From: Phanerochaete sordida
Taxonomy: Eukaryota > Basidiomycota > Agaricomycetes > Polyporales > Phanerochaetaceae
Length of the DNA stretch: 64,000 bases
Assembly: GCA_019973155.2 (NCBI GenBank)
Contig: BPQB01000006.1
Span: 62,001-126,000 of the forward strand
Reading direction: 5' to 3'
The notes beneath the pieces are model-generated. The model saw nothing but the letters and a program-made list of their open reading frames with translations, did no database searches and had not been told where the DNA came from. Shown here in pieces: positions 48,202 to 59,581 of the stretch (the first letter of the stretch is position 1; each line of letters starts with the position of its first letter). The position numbers were made by a program, and so were the translations under genes.

Positions 48202-50528
48202 ATGCCCGAGCCTGACTCACCAGAGACTTCGTCGCCGCCGCCTCCGTTCTCGCGCATGGCGTCCTTCTCCGGCATCGAGTTCGTGCCAAAGCGCGCCATG
48301 CAGTCCTTCGAGAACTTGGTCGCGCTCGCAAACTACGAGGAGCGACTGCGGGAAGCACGGAAGATCGTGTGGCGGGACAGAGGCGAGAAGCCTGTCGAGC
48401 TGACGGACCTGTGGGAGTGCATGGAACACGCTGGTCGCGGTGGCATCCGTACGTCGCACGCGACTCCTCTGCAACGCTCTCTGACCGCCTGCAGGTGCTG
48501 GTACCCTCGCGTTCGCCATTCGCTCGGGCGTGAACCTCATCCTGTTGCTCGCCAAGATTAAGAACGTCCCAAAGTGAGCTTCGCGGCACATCATCTCCCG
48601 CGCGCTGACATCTCTGTGCAGATCTTACCGCCTTGCGCTCATACGACAAGCTTTGTTCGGCCCAGAATCATGGCGGTTCGCCACCATGTTAGGTGTGTGG
48701 TCTACACCGCCCTTGCGCGTTCAGGACGGCCGGCGGCCTCAAACAGACGCTTCCGACGCTGGTTCCGCTGGGACTGCTGGAGTTCCAGCAGGGCTCTGGA
48801 CGTCTTCTGCTGGCGCTGTGCATGTGGAAGGGCGATATATGCTGTCTATAGATTCTGAGACAGCTGCACAGGTGTATTTGTATCGACATACAAGCTCGTC
48901 CTCAACTCCCTGCCCATCCTGCTCCCGGAGCCGAAGCCGCCACGCGCCATACCACGCCATTCCCGCTCGCGGTCGAGCTTTCGGTCCGAGAACGGTGTCC
49001 TCAGCGCGTCAGCCGATCCATTCGACGACGAAGATGAGGAGGTCGACGACCTCGAGGCGCAAGAGCGGGCACGGAACCGGTCGCGGAACGCGCGTCTCTC
49101 CACGAACGCGCAGGCGCACCAAGTCTGGGTGCGCAAGAAGGCGCGGCGGTGGTACTCTATCGTTGCGGGGGTGGTGGCGGGTACGGCGGGCATTATGTGC
49201 GAGAAGAAGGAACGGAGAACAGGGATTGCCCAGCAGATGTTCGTCCGGTGAGTCTGCTTGTACGCCTGTGCGGAGCCAGATGCTGACGAATACGCTCGAG
49301 ACAGAGGCCTGCAGGGATCATATAACGCTTTCTCAGAGCGCCGCGGGATCAGCATACCACACGGCGACGTCATCGTCTTTGCGCTATGGTACGATCCTAG
49401 GTCTGCGTTCGGAGTCCATCACGCTCATGAATTCCATAGCTGTGGTCAGATCGTATATGCGGTCTTGATGAGGCCCGAGACGCTCCCAAGATCATACACA
49501 AACTGGTAAGGCGTGCAGAATATCTCCAGTGGCGTGAGTCTCATCTTTGCTAGGCTGCTCGGCGCCGCAAAGGCACCTATAGAGAGTGTACGGATGAACC
49601 GGGACCTTGTGCGGAATCACACCTTCAGCTTAGCCGACCTCGACGGCGTCCTGAAGCGAGCGGTACGCCAACTTGTTTCCTCCCTCCGTACCGGAACTCA
49701 CTCGTCTTCAGGATCTGACCCCGCAGAACCGCACGGTTCTACTCGCGCGACGCGCAGCCGCGGCCGCCTCTCCACCATCATATGGGCCGTTCTTCGGGCC
49801 CTGCGAGGCCGTACACCCGTGGTTCGACTCGTGCAAGCCGATCCCGCTCGAACGCTTCCTCTTTGTCTTCAAGTGGAGTCTCCCGATCTACGGCGCGCTG
49901 CACTTCATCCCGATGCTGCTTTTCAAGCGCAAGGTTGTCTGGCGCGAGCCGACGCGCATGCTCGCGCGTGCAGCGCTCGGCACGCTCCGCAGCGGCACGT
50001 TCTTCGGGCTGTGTGTCGCCATCTACCAATGTGCGTCTCGCGTCCACATCCCCGAGCACCCGCTGACCCACCCCCAGCGTACTTCTGCGCGAAACACTCG
50101 CTCTACAGCGCGCTCGTGCGCCTGCGCGACGGCGCCGGGGACACGCTGCTGTCGCGGGCGCTCGCGCGCCTGCCGCTGGACGCGCTCGTCGGCAAGCTCT
50201 CGTTCTGGCTCGGCGGCGTGCTGCTCGGCCTCGCGCTCTTCGTCGAGGACACGCACCGACGCGGCGAGCTCGCGATGTACGTGCTGCCGAAGGCGCTCGA
50301 GAGCGCGTGGATCATCCTCCGCGGGCGCGGCGCGGTGCCGCAGACGGGCCGCTACGGCGACGCGATGCTGACCGCGGCGGGTATGGGTATGGTCATGGTG
50401 CGTGTTTCGCTGGGGTGTAGAGGTATCGCGAGTGCTGATTGGTTGTGCAGAGCATATACCAGAACGACCCGGAGCACCTGTCGTCGCTCGTCCGCCGCAT
50501 TTTATACCAGTTCGTCGGGCCAAATTAG
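48202..50528 (+). CDS. TMEM135-like membrane protein (582 aa)
   Basis: Ten exons, all in phase: 48202-48448, 48495-48573, 48622-48692, 48872-49247, 49305-49388, 49440-49505, 49554-49662, 49712-50030, 50078-50397, 50451-50528. The Cys motif PCEAVHPWFDSC followed by LPIYGALHFIPMLL and TLRSGTFFGLCVAIYQ matches the TMEM135 N-terminal domain type; earlier parts (GLQGSYNAFSERRG.., GDVIVF) are the internal repeat with a Tim17-like look. Animal TMEM135 acts at peroxisomes and mitochondria in fatty-acid handling and organelle dynamics; the fungal role is inferred only. Residues after LLPEPKPPR form a polar acidic linker. TAA at 49507 is inside a 48-nt intron, not a nonsense mutation. The 179-nt third intron is the longest and could hide an alternative exon. 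Confidence 0.83.
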
Positions 50529-51151
50529 TGCATGGGCTCGGCGCGCCGTAATATTGCATCTTATCCCTCCACTTCGTCTTACCTGGATTGTATGATTATT
50601 CGCGCATGATATACGATGCGCTTTCCCATATCGACTGCGTGCCTATTCTGCTCGTCCAATCGTCACCGCCGGGTGTATTTCTATCTCCTGCTGCGCTGTA
50701 GCTTCTAACAGGGATTGCTTTTACGTACGGCTACAGCGCCGGCCGGCCGGTAACGACTGAGGTGAGTTGCTCCTCTTTCAAATCTTCGTCTGTGCTGAAC
50801 GGGGGTGTCTCTGCCTAGGTCGCCGCTTGTGGTCCGGCGATTGCTAGCACGGCCTGCAAATTCTGGCGCTGAGGCAGTACAGCCTCGCGTGCATAGAAGG
50901 GCATGAACGCGCGCGGAAAGGCGGCAGAGGAGGTGTCCTAGGGTGCTGTGCAAGCGTACCGCTTCTGTCAGTTCGGCTGGTGGGTATGTCCTGAAGCTGA
51001 GGAGTCATTGCACTGTCGGCTCTCACCTCATCTTCGTCTGTGTGCTGGGCAATAGCGACTGGGACTTCATCGCTGCTGCCGTGATCACGCACACCGTCGT
51101 CCACGGGCCTTTCAACACTTCCTACGACTGGATCAACGTCACACCAACACG
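50529..51151. other. Intergenic, no supported gene
   Basis: About 620 bp between TMEM135-like and DUF6535 genes on the same strand; the promoter of the latter must lie here. No features recognised. Confidence 0.45.
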
Positions 51152-54100
51152 ATGCTCAGGAAGGTCTGTGCAAGCGCGTCGTTCGGTGGCAGAAGTGATT
51201 CTAACCTTCATCAGACCGTCCGCGTCAAGGCCGAACAGGCGCCCGCCGAAGGGTGGCCGTACGTCGAGGACTACATGAAGACATACGACGACGGGGTCAT
51301 GGAGGACTACGCAGAGGACGTCGATACACTCCTGGTGCTGGTGAGCCCGCCCATGCAGAGCAAACCGCGTGTTGTCTGATCCACGGCGGCAGGACGGTCT
51401 CTTCTCCGCAGTCGTAACAGCATTCGCAGCCATATCGTATACGCTCCTGCAGCCGGACAACACGCAGGCGACCGTACAGCTCTTGCTCCACATTTCAACC
51501 CAGTTGTCCAGCCTGACTGTCGTTCCGCCGTACATCAACTCTACGGTCCTGCCATCGAACGCCGGGATAGGTTCATTTCAACCTACGACTGCGGCGCGGT
51601 GGATCAACAGCCTCTGGTTCCTCAGCCTTGTCCTCAGCCTCACCTCCGCGCTTCTCGGAATCCTGGCGAAGCAGTGGATCCGCGAGTATCTGAAGTGGAA
51701 CAGCGCGACGGGCGCTCCCCGGGACAACATCCTCGTGCGGCAGATTCGCGCAGAGGCCTGGGACGACTGGCACGTACCTGCGCTCATCGCGTCCATCCCT
51801 GCACTACTAGAGCTGGCCATCGTCCTCTTCGTGTGTGGCCTCACAGCCTTTCTGTGGACGCTCGACCTGGTCGTCGCCATCGTCATGACCATCTCGGTCG
51901 TCCTCTTCACGGTCCTCGTCGTCGTCCTCACTGTGCTGCCGACAGTCTTCAAGCGCTGTCCGTACCGATCCCCGACGGCATGGGCGATACTCGTCTTTTG
52001 GAAGTTCATCAGGCGGCGACTGCTCGGTCGACTGTTGCGCCGCTTCTATGTGGAGGACGAGGATGGTCAGGATGGAGTGAAGCAGGGATGGCGATCCCAA
52101 GATCTTAAAAGTGTACGCTTGGAAACCCTCGTCGACTCCGATGGCGACATCGTCCCCGCGTCGGCTGTCGTCCTCGAGGAGTTGGAGTTGGAGATGAAAG
52201 ATATCGTGCAGCCCTTCTGGGATTCCGAACCCGGGACGTACACGATTCAGGTATCTCCTTCTGCCGAAGAAAGCCTCTTCGAGATCCCCGTGAGCATTAT
52301 CGGCCAGCACCTCTACGCAATGACGGAACCCAGCCTCCTCTTTCGTGCATTGTCATGGCTGAGCGCAGCGTCGCAGGATGCTCGGCTGCTCCAGCAGCTT
52401 CGCCAATGCTCTGAATCCATCCACTCTCCCAGCGTGGCCTATGCCGTGGAACCGTGTCCCGGGATGGAGCGAACGAAGAACTTTGGCGATGTTCCCCACA
52501 GGCGGCTGGTAGACCTCGTGGTCGCCCGAAGCTTCCGACATCTCGGCTTGTTTTACATGCTCGCTCGCGCATGCATGCCCCGGGACGCAGATATATCTGC
52601 CGTGGCCAGCGCGCAGCTCAAGCTCTACAACGCCGTCTGTGACGTCTGCGACGAAACCAAGAAGATCTCTGCCTCCAGTATATCCGCCTGCGTCCTCAAG
52701 CGGTTCAGGATGCTGTACACCGTCTCCTCCGAGCACGCCATTCGATACAGGCGAGTCAGTGCGGCGCCATTGCGAGGCCTTGGAAATGCACTGTCAAATC
52801 CTCAAAGGCGTATCTTGAGTGCGCTCCTCGTGCTCGAAATGAAGTCCGCAGTGGCGGAAATGCTGTCGTCCGAGGTCATAGGCGAAGCATACGCTTCGCA
52901 CTTCTTGGTTCTGTTCAGTCGGCGGATAGCCGAACTCCTCTGCGGCCTTCGCGAAGTCGTCTTGAAGGGATACTTCGAGCTGCCGATGACCGAGACATTT
53001 GGTCTCGACTGCCTGGTCGAACTCTGTGCCCTGTACAACACCATCGTCCTCCATCCCGAGAAGCGAAACTTCGACACCGCCTTTCCCGGCTTGCGGACCT
53101 TTATCGTCGATTTCATGTCGGACTACGTGATTTTGAACTTCGCGACAGACGGCACTGTCCAGGTTTCTCGACTACGTACGTCCCCTTTTTCACGTCAACT
53201 AACCGTTCTCTAAATGGTCGGACAGCTTCCAGCGCCGCGCAGCCAGCGGGCGGGAACGGAGACTACGTCCACGGTCACCTGGACACGTCCACATGGGCAG
53301 CCCTTGCCGACATGTACCCTATCGACGATCCGGATGCCACTCGAGAGGACTACAACATCTTCGCGATGCTTCTGTCTTCCGGCTTTCGGGCCTTGAGGGG
53401 CGAATGGGTACACCAACGTCACAGTCCAGCGATCGGTGCGCTTTGCAGGCAAGCCGTACGCTTGCTCGAACGTGCTGCGGAGAGGAGCTGGAGGAATGCG
53501 GGCAGCTACCACTCTCTCGACTGGCTCGTATCACCGGAAGAACTCTCATTTAGAAACCGGTCCAGCCCGGCGTGCTGCGAACTCCTTTACCGTCATGTTC
53601 CGGACGACTTCATGGACCTCCTCTGCACCGTTCAGAAGAACTGCGATCTCCTCGACCATGCTGCATCCGACCTCCGATACATGCTTGGTCAGCTGCGCGT
53701 TACAGAAGGCCTCCTTCGCCCCCATCGCGTGGACCGGACGGTAAGGATTCTAGCGTGGCGCTCTAGCGTGGGCTAGCGTGGCACACGGACAGATGGTTGT
53801 GGCCCTTTGGTGATACCAATACGGCTCTGGCAGAGTGGACGGCGCTGGTGCAACATTTTTCCTTTGCCGAATCGGAGCACACACAAGCATGGCACCAACT
53901 GTTCGTCCGGGCCGCCAACGAATGGATCCGCAGCATCGGGCAGTATTCTACTCGGAGCCCGCTCACTATAGATCGCGACGTTCAGCGCTGGTTGGCGACC
54001 CTTTTACCGCAAGCGCTGGAAGCGACGGCAGGCAGCCTTGATATCGCCGTCGAAGCTGGCTGGGACAACGGCGGTTACTACACTGCGGAATTTCCCTGGC

Positions 54101-54873
54101 TTGAAAGCATGTTCCTGAACCCCTCCTTCTCGGACGTTACGGTCGATCCACCCATTCACGGGACGCCTACAAAGCTTTACGCGCCCAACGTATACTTTGG
54201 ATATTTTGCTCCGACTGCGCTGCGCCAGCTCACCGTCAGCCTCATCAGAACCATCCTGCACGGTCGCTTTACAAGCGTGCGCGTGCGCGAAGACGTACAG
54301 CTTCTTCGTTTCTACCTCAAGGCGTCTCCGACAGAACGCAAGGGCGCGGTGCATCAGCGACAAGCGGCCGATGTTTGCGGCGATGAAGCAGCTTCAGACC
54401 TTACGGCCGTCACCATGGGTCAGTCTCGTCAACGCCTCCGTGTTCGTCCTAGCCATGCGACCATCGGAAACCTCTCTTGCCTGCGCGCTCTACCATACTC
54501 TGACACTTCACCGACAAGGTCAGCTAGCCCGGGGAACACCGCCCGTGCAACATCTTTCTGCGCAGCTACACATCCATCGCGAACAGGATCATGCTCGGAG
54601 ATGGCGGACCTGGTAGCTGAAGATCTTGACCACAGTCACGGTGACGTTAGCCCGGACGTGGCACCGTCAAAGACCTCATCGTCGTCTTACCGATGGCAAC
54701 GCCATCAGCATCCATTGTCTACTTCAGAGACCTCCTTGACGGAAATGTCGAGTGACCATGAGCAGCATCACTCTGTTATCGAGGACGACGCGGTTTGCGA
54801 TTTTTTATCCGCTCTCGATGGCCCGTACAGGGATAGCGACAGCCCATATGAAGACCCTGAGAGCGCGTTCTGA
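51152..54873 (+). CDS. DUF6535 multi-pass membrane protein (about 1157 aa)
   Basis: Paralogue of the gene at 38.7-42.2 kb with the same intron positions: 12-nt exon 1 51152-51163 (MLRK), 51215-51340 (GWPYVEDYMKTYDDG), 51393-53175, 53226-53740, then a last exon ending 54873. Intron 1 has a CTAAC branch-point sequence. DUF6535 blocks: DGLFSAVVTAFAAISYTLLQ, ARWINSLWFLSLVLSLTSAL, LAKQWIREYLKWN, RQIRAEAWDDW, CPYRSPTAW. The last acceptor is uncertain: CAG at 53792 gives the wrong frame with the GTAAGG donor at 53741, whereas AG at 53835 keeps it. The tail is Ser/Asp/Glu-rich. Transcribed away from the core. Function unknown. Confidence 0.82.
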
Positions 54874-55702
54874 TTATTCGTTCGCCTCGAGTAAGATGTG
54901 CTCATATTGAATTTTCAGTTTGGCCATTCAGTGCGCCTGCGAACGACGTGGATGACATTACTTCGACCGCCATACTTATATCTGAGATGGCCTGAGACAG
55001 CCCTCGCCGCTGCCTTCCCCTGAAACTTCTTCTACACCATCAACTTGAACGTATGTCCACATATTCGCCTCAAGTGGCCAGATTAATATTGGCTGTCAGA
55101 CATTATGCTCACGAAATGGTTCCACGCTAGCTCCTCGCGCGTTCAGCTTGGTTAGTATAATGCACTACTGCGAGAGTCATACACCTCGGAATTCTACAGT
55201 CTACCTGCCTGATAGTTACATCGCATCTGTCAATTGGGACAGTGGCGGTAACCATAATCTGTATATCAGCTGCTGCTGCGACCGTGCCCTCCGATCGATG
55301 GACATCATATGCACTGACCTAGGTCGCACCATGTATCCTCAGCCCTCAGCACAGTCGTCATGGAAGCGCGTCGAATTTTTGACCCACACGATGTCGTCCG
55401 CCAAGGTCCAGCTTCCACGTCTTTTGCTTGGTCGACGTCTGCGGTACTGATGCCTTATTCTTCCCAGTCACGCTACTGCGGTATGCGCTGCACTGCGTCC
55501 TATGCCGGGAAGCGTATGGCCTAAAGAGTGCAGTGAGTACAAAGCCGACAGTCGTCCATTTAGCAAGTTTACACTGCTGAAGAAAGCACTCCAGCAATAG
55601 CCTGCATCTCACTGCCCGTCACCTTGGCTACCTTGGGTCCCCGAGGCCCCGGTTCCCGTGCTCGAAGCGTAATAGAGCATGACTGTGAAGGAATGAGGAA
55701 GC
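54874..55702. other. Intergenic, no supported gene
   Basis: About 830 bp between two plus-strand genes. Open frames lack domain or intron support. Confidence 0.4.
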
Positions 55703-55709
55703 TATAAAT
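55703..55709 (+). promoter_or_regulatory. Putative TATA box of the 8X gene at 55748
   Basis: TATAAAT, 39 bp upstream of the ATG. It would imply a very short 5' leader. Confidence 0.35.
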
Positions 55710-55747
55710 CCGGTATTCCGACCCGCTCATTGCACACGTCGCGTCCG

Positions 55748-57476
55748 ATGATGACACCGCAGGACGCAATCATCGATCCAGCGCTCACAAGTCCGGAGCC
55801 CACCCCTTCGCCGCTGGTGTCGGTATTCGACTACGCACAGAATGCACTCCGAATGCTCCCGTACTTCGCTATGGAATCTGTACTCTTCGGTACGCTGCCT
55901 CGTTTGGCACATCGTCCACGATCCCTCATTGTGGACAGGTGTGCACACTGTACTCACAGGTTTTGTTCTGATCGACTTTATGTGGGTGATTGCGGCGTCG
56001 AGCACGTCGGCACTATATCAATTTTCATTGTTGCATTTTTCGACAGACGTCGACGCCGGGAATCCAGCCGCTCGAAGCAATGGATTCGTGGGTTAATCAT
56101 GGTCATGTATCCTTTGGCCACCATTCACTTCGCATTGGTCGCGGCATACGCCTATTGGAACGCTTGGAGCGCGATCTTCCTCGCATGCGCTGCTATAGCA
56201 ACACCGCCACACCATGCGCAGCTGCCGGACGGCTGTGTGTTCTCGGCCAGCATGCTGCCGAAGGTGGAGGCAGGGCTACCTGCTGTGCTGTTACCTCCTC
56301 GAGTTCTGCCACGTCTTTTAGTGATCAATGTACGTCGCCTCCATTTTCCGAGGCAATTGCTCATTGGCAGGTGCATGGGTAACCCAGATGGCACTCAGCG
56401 ACTTGATCGTCATATGGAGAGCATTGATATTGTGGCCGGGTCGTCGGGAAATTCAGACAATCTCTTGTCTTCTACTCTCAGGAACTTTAGGTACTATAGC
56501 TCAGTTATCCTCTATTAGCGACTCACATCAGTCTGTGCATAGTTGCGCTTGTGGCAGGCACCGTGGTAGATGTCACAATGGCGGGCGGAGGACTTCCGGG
56601 TATAGTCCTCTCGTGGGTCACGAACATCTGGTCAACGGGTCTTATCTCTTGGAAAGCATGGTAGGTAGTTCTCTGAGACGTCAGGACTGGCATATCAACG
56701 GCTGCGCTAGGCAGCATCGGAATTTCATGAGATATAATTTTGCAACTGGACCCTCGCGTACGCGCAGCGAAAAAATACTGCTACTCTTCATGGAGTCCGG
56801 ACTCTTGTATACGATGATGTGGGTGCGTCGCTGACTTGCACTTGGGATAAAGATTACAGCTAACAATACCAGGCGTTCGTCGCGATATCGAAGTCCTATC
56901 TGCTTGAGGAGACGGCCAGAAATGATGACGACTCAGGGTGCGTTGCCCTGGCCGCTACAGAAGCGGCCAAAAGTATACTGGAACATACTCCCTTCTGGGC
57001 CGACCACCCTGCTCTTCAAGCGTTTTGCAGTTTTGTCAATTACTTGGTTATGTGCGGTCTTATGCAGCTTATCGTATGTCAGCTGCCGCTCATACATGCG
57101 CGGGTCAATGCTCACGCAAATAATTGCTCAATAGAGCATCTACCATGCCGCAGTCGTCGTGCTAGCCGAGCGCACAGACTCATACTATAATCGCACGCTC
57201 AGGCTTGAGAGCGTACCCACACCGATGGGACTGGTAGTGGACAGGAGCCTAACCCCTGGCCTCGACACAGAGATCATCTCTGCGCAGTGTATCAGCGAGT
57301 CGTCCTCAACTGTCGAGATTGCGGAGCCGGACGCAAGACCCACGGCGCGTGCCGCCACATGCACGTCGCTCGTTAGCGGAATACGTTATATTGCCGCTCC
57401 ACCACTCCCGGAACTGAACGCAGCTACAGTGTCCCAAGCAGAACCTCTGCGAAGCGCATTTTATGCTGAGGTCTGA
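55748..57476 (+). CDS. 8X-family membrane protein, subgroup 2 (442 aa)
   Basis: Fully traced: 55748-55889 (MMTPQDAIIDP..MESVLFG), 55939-55981 (43 nt, GVHTVLTGFVLIDF), 56047-56329 (MVMYPLATIHFALVAAYAY), 56388-56490 (103 nt, LSDLIVIWRALILWPGRR), 56559-56661 (SWVTNIWSTGLISWKAW), 56711-56822 (LLLFMESGLLYTMMW), 56873-57073 (201 nt, long acidic loop then a membrane segment) and 57135-57476 (SIYHAAVVVLAERTDSYYNR). The tail keeps TLRLESVPTP and SGIRYIAA like the left-arm genes. Longest 8X protein here because of exons 3 and 7. Transcribed away from the core. Function unknown. Confidence 0.82.
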
Positions 57477-57981
57477 GGAGTGGTCGGGTTCTACAGTATC
57501 ATCTGACAAAGAGTCACGGACACGTCTCTAAAAACGGAAGAGTAGCAAGGAGTTACCTAGAGTTTTATGAGACAGAGGTTACTCCCCAGAGCATCACACT
57601 GCCAATATATCATGGTCCCAACCAACACCATCGGGATTGTCTTTCAAGGCGACATGTACCCACGGTCGCGACTCGTGAGGACTCCTCAGGATCGCGCCCA
57701 CGCGTTCAGCATATCGGGGGTCGCACAGTGACGGAGGACATCTGTCAAGTGTATCCGATATTGCGTGAGATATAGCGGCTTGACGGCCGCAGCCGTTCCA
57801 TTTAACTTGATAATCTATCTCTGACACCATAAACTAAACTTACTGGGCTCAAATGAAGCGAGCTCACGTTTTATAGAGCGTAATTACACACTGACCGGTG
57901 ACTGATGTGCTCGTCTGCGCTCAATACCAAGCTCATCGTCGGTATTGAAACGGTGCAGCGCGCGGAAAATGTTTGTTGCTA

Positions 57982-58324
57982 AGATAGGGCTCATGCAGAT
58001 TCACCCAACCCACGTGGGAGTGACTTTTCGTGACATCGCGCTGGCCTACGGGGCGCTACCGCCGAAATTCGTGCGCCTGGCGTCGAAATCCTGGGGGTGT
58101 TCGCCAATGTGCAGTCTCCTCCCTCCAGAACAAAAAAATCGGTTCCCATAGAATCATGTGCATACCACAGTAGTACAACTCTATGGGAAGGAATTCTTTT
58201 CTGTGATCCCTCTGAGTCTGCAAATTGCCCGTCTTGCGCCATGTCACGCCCTTTCCATCCAAATGGGCGGAGGCGTGACAGAAATATGCCACGTGGGTTG
58301 GGTGAATCTGCATGAGCCCTATCT
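57982..58324. mobile_element. Tc1/mariner-type MITE, 343 bp
   Basis: Perfect 36-bp terminal inverted repeats at 57982-58017 and 58289-58324, flanked on both sides by TA (57980-57981 and 58325-58326), the target-site duplication of Tc1/mariner elements. There is no transposase coding capacity. A smaller internal inverted repeat (TTCCCATAGA at about 58143 and TCTATGGGAA at about 58182) is present. The perfect termini suggest recent insertion, and other copies are expected in the genome. It sits immediately 3' of the decayed subgroup-3 8X locus. The rest of 57477-57981 is empty. Confidence 0.85.
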
Positions 58325-58339
58325 TAGCCCGGACGAAGA

Positions 58340-59420
58340 TTATGCAACAGCGACAGACGCCGCACTCGAAAGACACCGTCCGCGACCTGATCTACGATCG
58401 TGCTCACGAGCTCCTCAATGTGCCGTCTGCGGCGACGAACGATATGTCCGCGTAGACGCTAGACCTGGCCCTGCGCTAAGGCGGGCAAGTCGTAGCAGCG
58501 TGGCCTGTCCTTCGAGCTATGTGCCTGTATGGTAGGGCTCCGCGGCACTCATGAAGGCGCCTCGTGGCCGGACAGGCAATTCTAAGGCAGCAACCACGCG
58601 TACCGGGGCGTTGCGAACCACGCGGCGCGGACAGTCTGTGTGCCGGGTCAGTGTGGAGCAGGGTGGACAACGCGAGAGTGGGCGCACCAAACGGAGCGAG
58701 TAGGGTATGTCCGAGTCGAGCGCAAGGTAGATGAGGTGTGAGAGTTGGTTCGAAATGAAGAGAGCCCCGCGTATTTTCGTGACTGTAATGCGAGCATGCC
58801 TGCGATATGACTTAAAGAATGTAGACGATGTGGAGTGGGTTGCGAGGGGGCGCAACGGATGCGCGATGTCCATGAACATGGCCCATGCCTACTCCTTGCC
58901 CCGCTACGCAAACGCCAGCTCTGCCACAAGAATATCGTAGCTTACGCCGTAGGGCACGATGCCGCAGCCACCTCCGCGGCGAGCGCGTCCGGGCAGGCTG
59001 TCGCGCTCTGGACGCCCGTCGCGTGCATGCGTATAACGCGGTTCGCGAGCCAGTGGACCTATTCGAACAGGTTCGCGACTGCGACGGCGCACATGAAAAC
59101 GCACGTAAAAGTGCTGCTCGTGCTGTCATGATATGCGAGTTGGACGCCTGTCGAGCCGGGGTCAGAGAATGCTGGGTCATGACGTGGGTTGAGAATGTCC
59201 ACGAGAGGGAGCTGTGACCAATGTGAACGGCGACGGTACATAATCCTTCGGATGGTCAGAAAAAGTTAATGGAGATGCATATATCGGTGTGCGCACCGGA
59301 AGCGGTCGCTTCAAAGACTTTACGCGGGACGTCCGACCTAACGTCGACGATGTTCTGGACGACGTTCCGGGGGATGGGCACAGCCTCAGGAGTCCCAACG
59401 CTGGACTCCGCCGTCTGCCG
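58340..59420 (-). pseudogene. Decayed subgroup-3 8X-family locus
   Basis: Sister of the intact gene at 30991. Exon 1 remnant at about 59395-59300 reads TPEAVPIPRNVVQNIVDVRS with a GTGCGC donor, but the start codon position is GTT. Exon 2 (LCTVAVHIGHSSL) is two bases short of the usual 43 nt. Exon 3 has MCAVAVANLFE, then TAG at 59061-59059, then VHWLANRVIRM in frame, where the intact paralogue reads FAVDVHWLAANVARS. Further fragments continue down to the MITE. Points towards the core, like the left-arm copy. Confidence 0.62.
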
Positions 59421-59516
59421 TACCACGTTTATAATTGGCGAGTGCGCTGCCCCCGTCGCTGTTGCCGTGGTCGTGGTCGCTGTCGTGGTTGCGGGTCGAA
59501 AGCGCGCCGTCGTGTT

Positions 59517-59581
59517 ACGTCAGCGTCGGGCGGATCGTCGTGGCGTCTGATGCGCCCTTTTCCCTTTTCGGCGCCGTGTCG
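59517..59581 (-). repeat. R2 short dispersed element, copy e
   Basis: On the minus strand: GGGCGCATCAGACGCCACGA, CGATCCGCC, then GACGCTGACGT. It is about 120 bp upstream of the decayed exon 1 of the minus-strand subgroup-3 locus, the same relative position and orientation as copies b and d to their genes. Confidence 0.62.

Noticed and set aside
49507..49509. Premature TAA in the TMEM135-like gene
   Set aside because: It falls inside a 48-nt intron (49506-49553) with good splice sites; removing it restores the expected frame.
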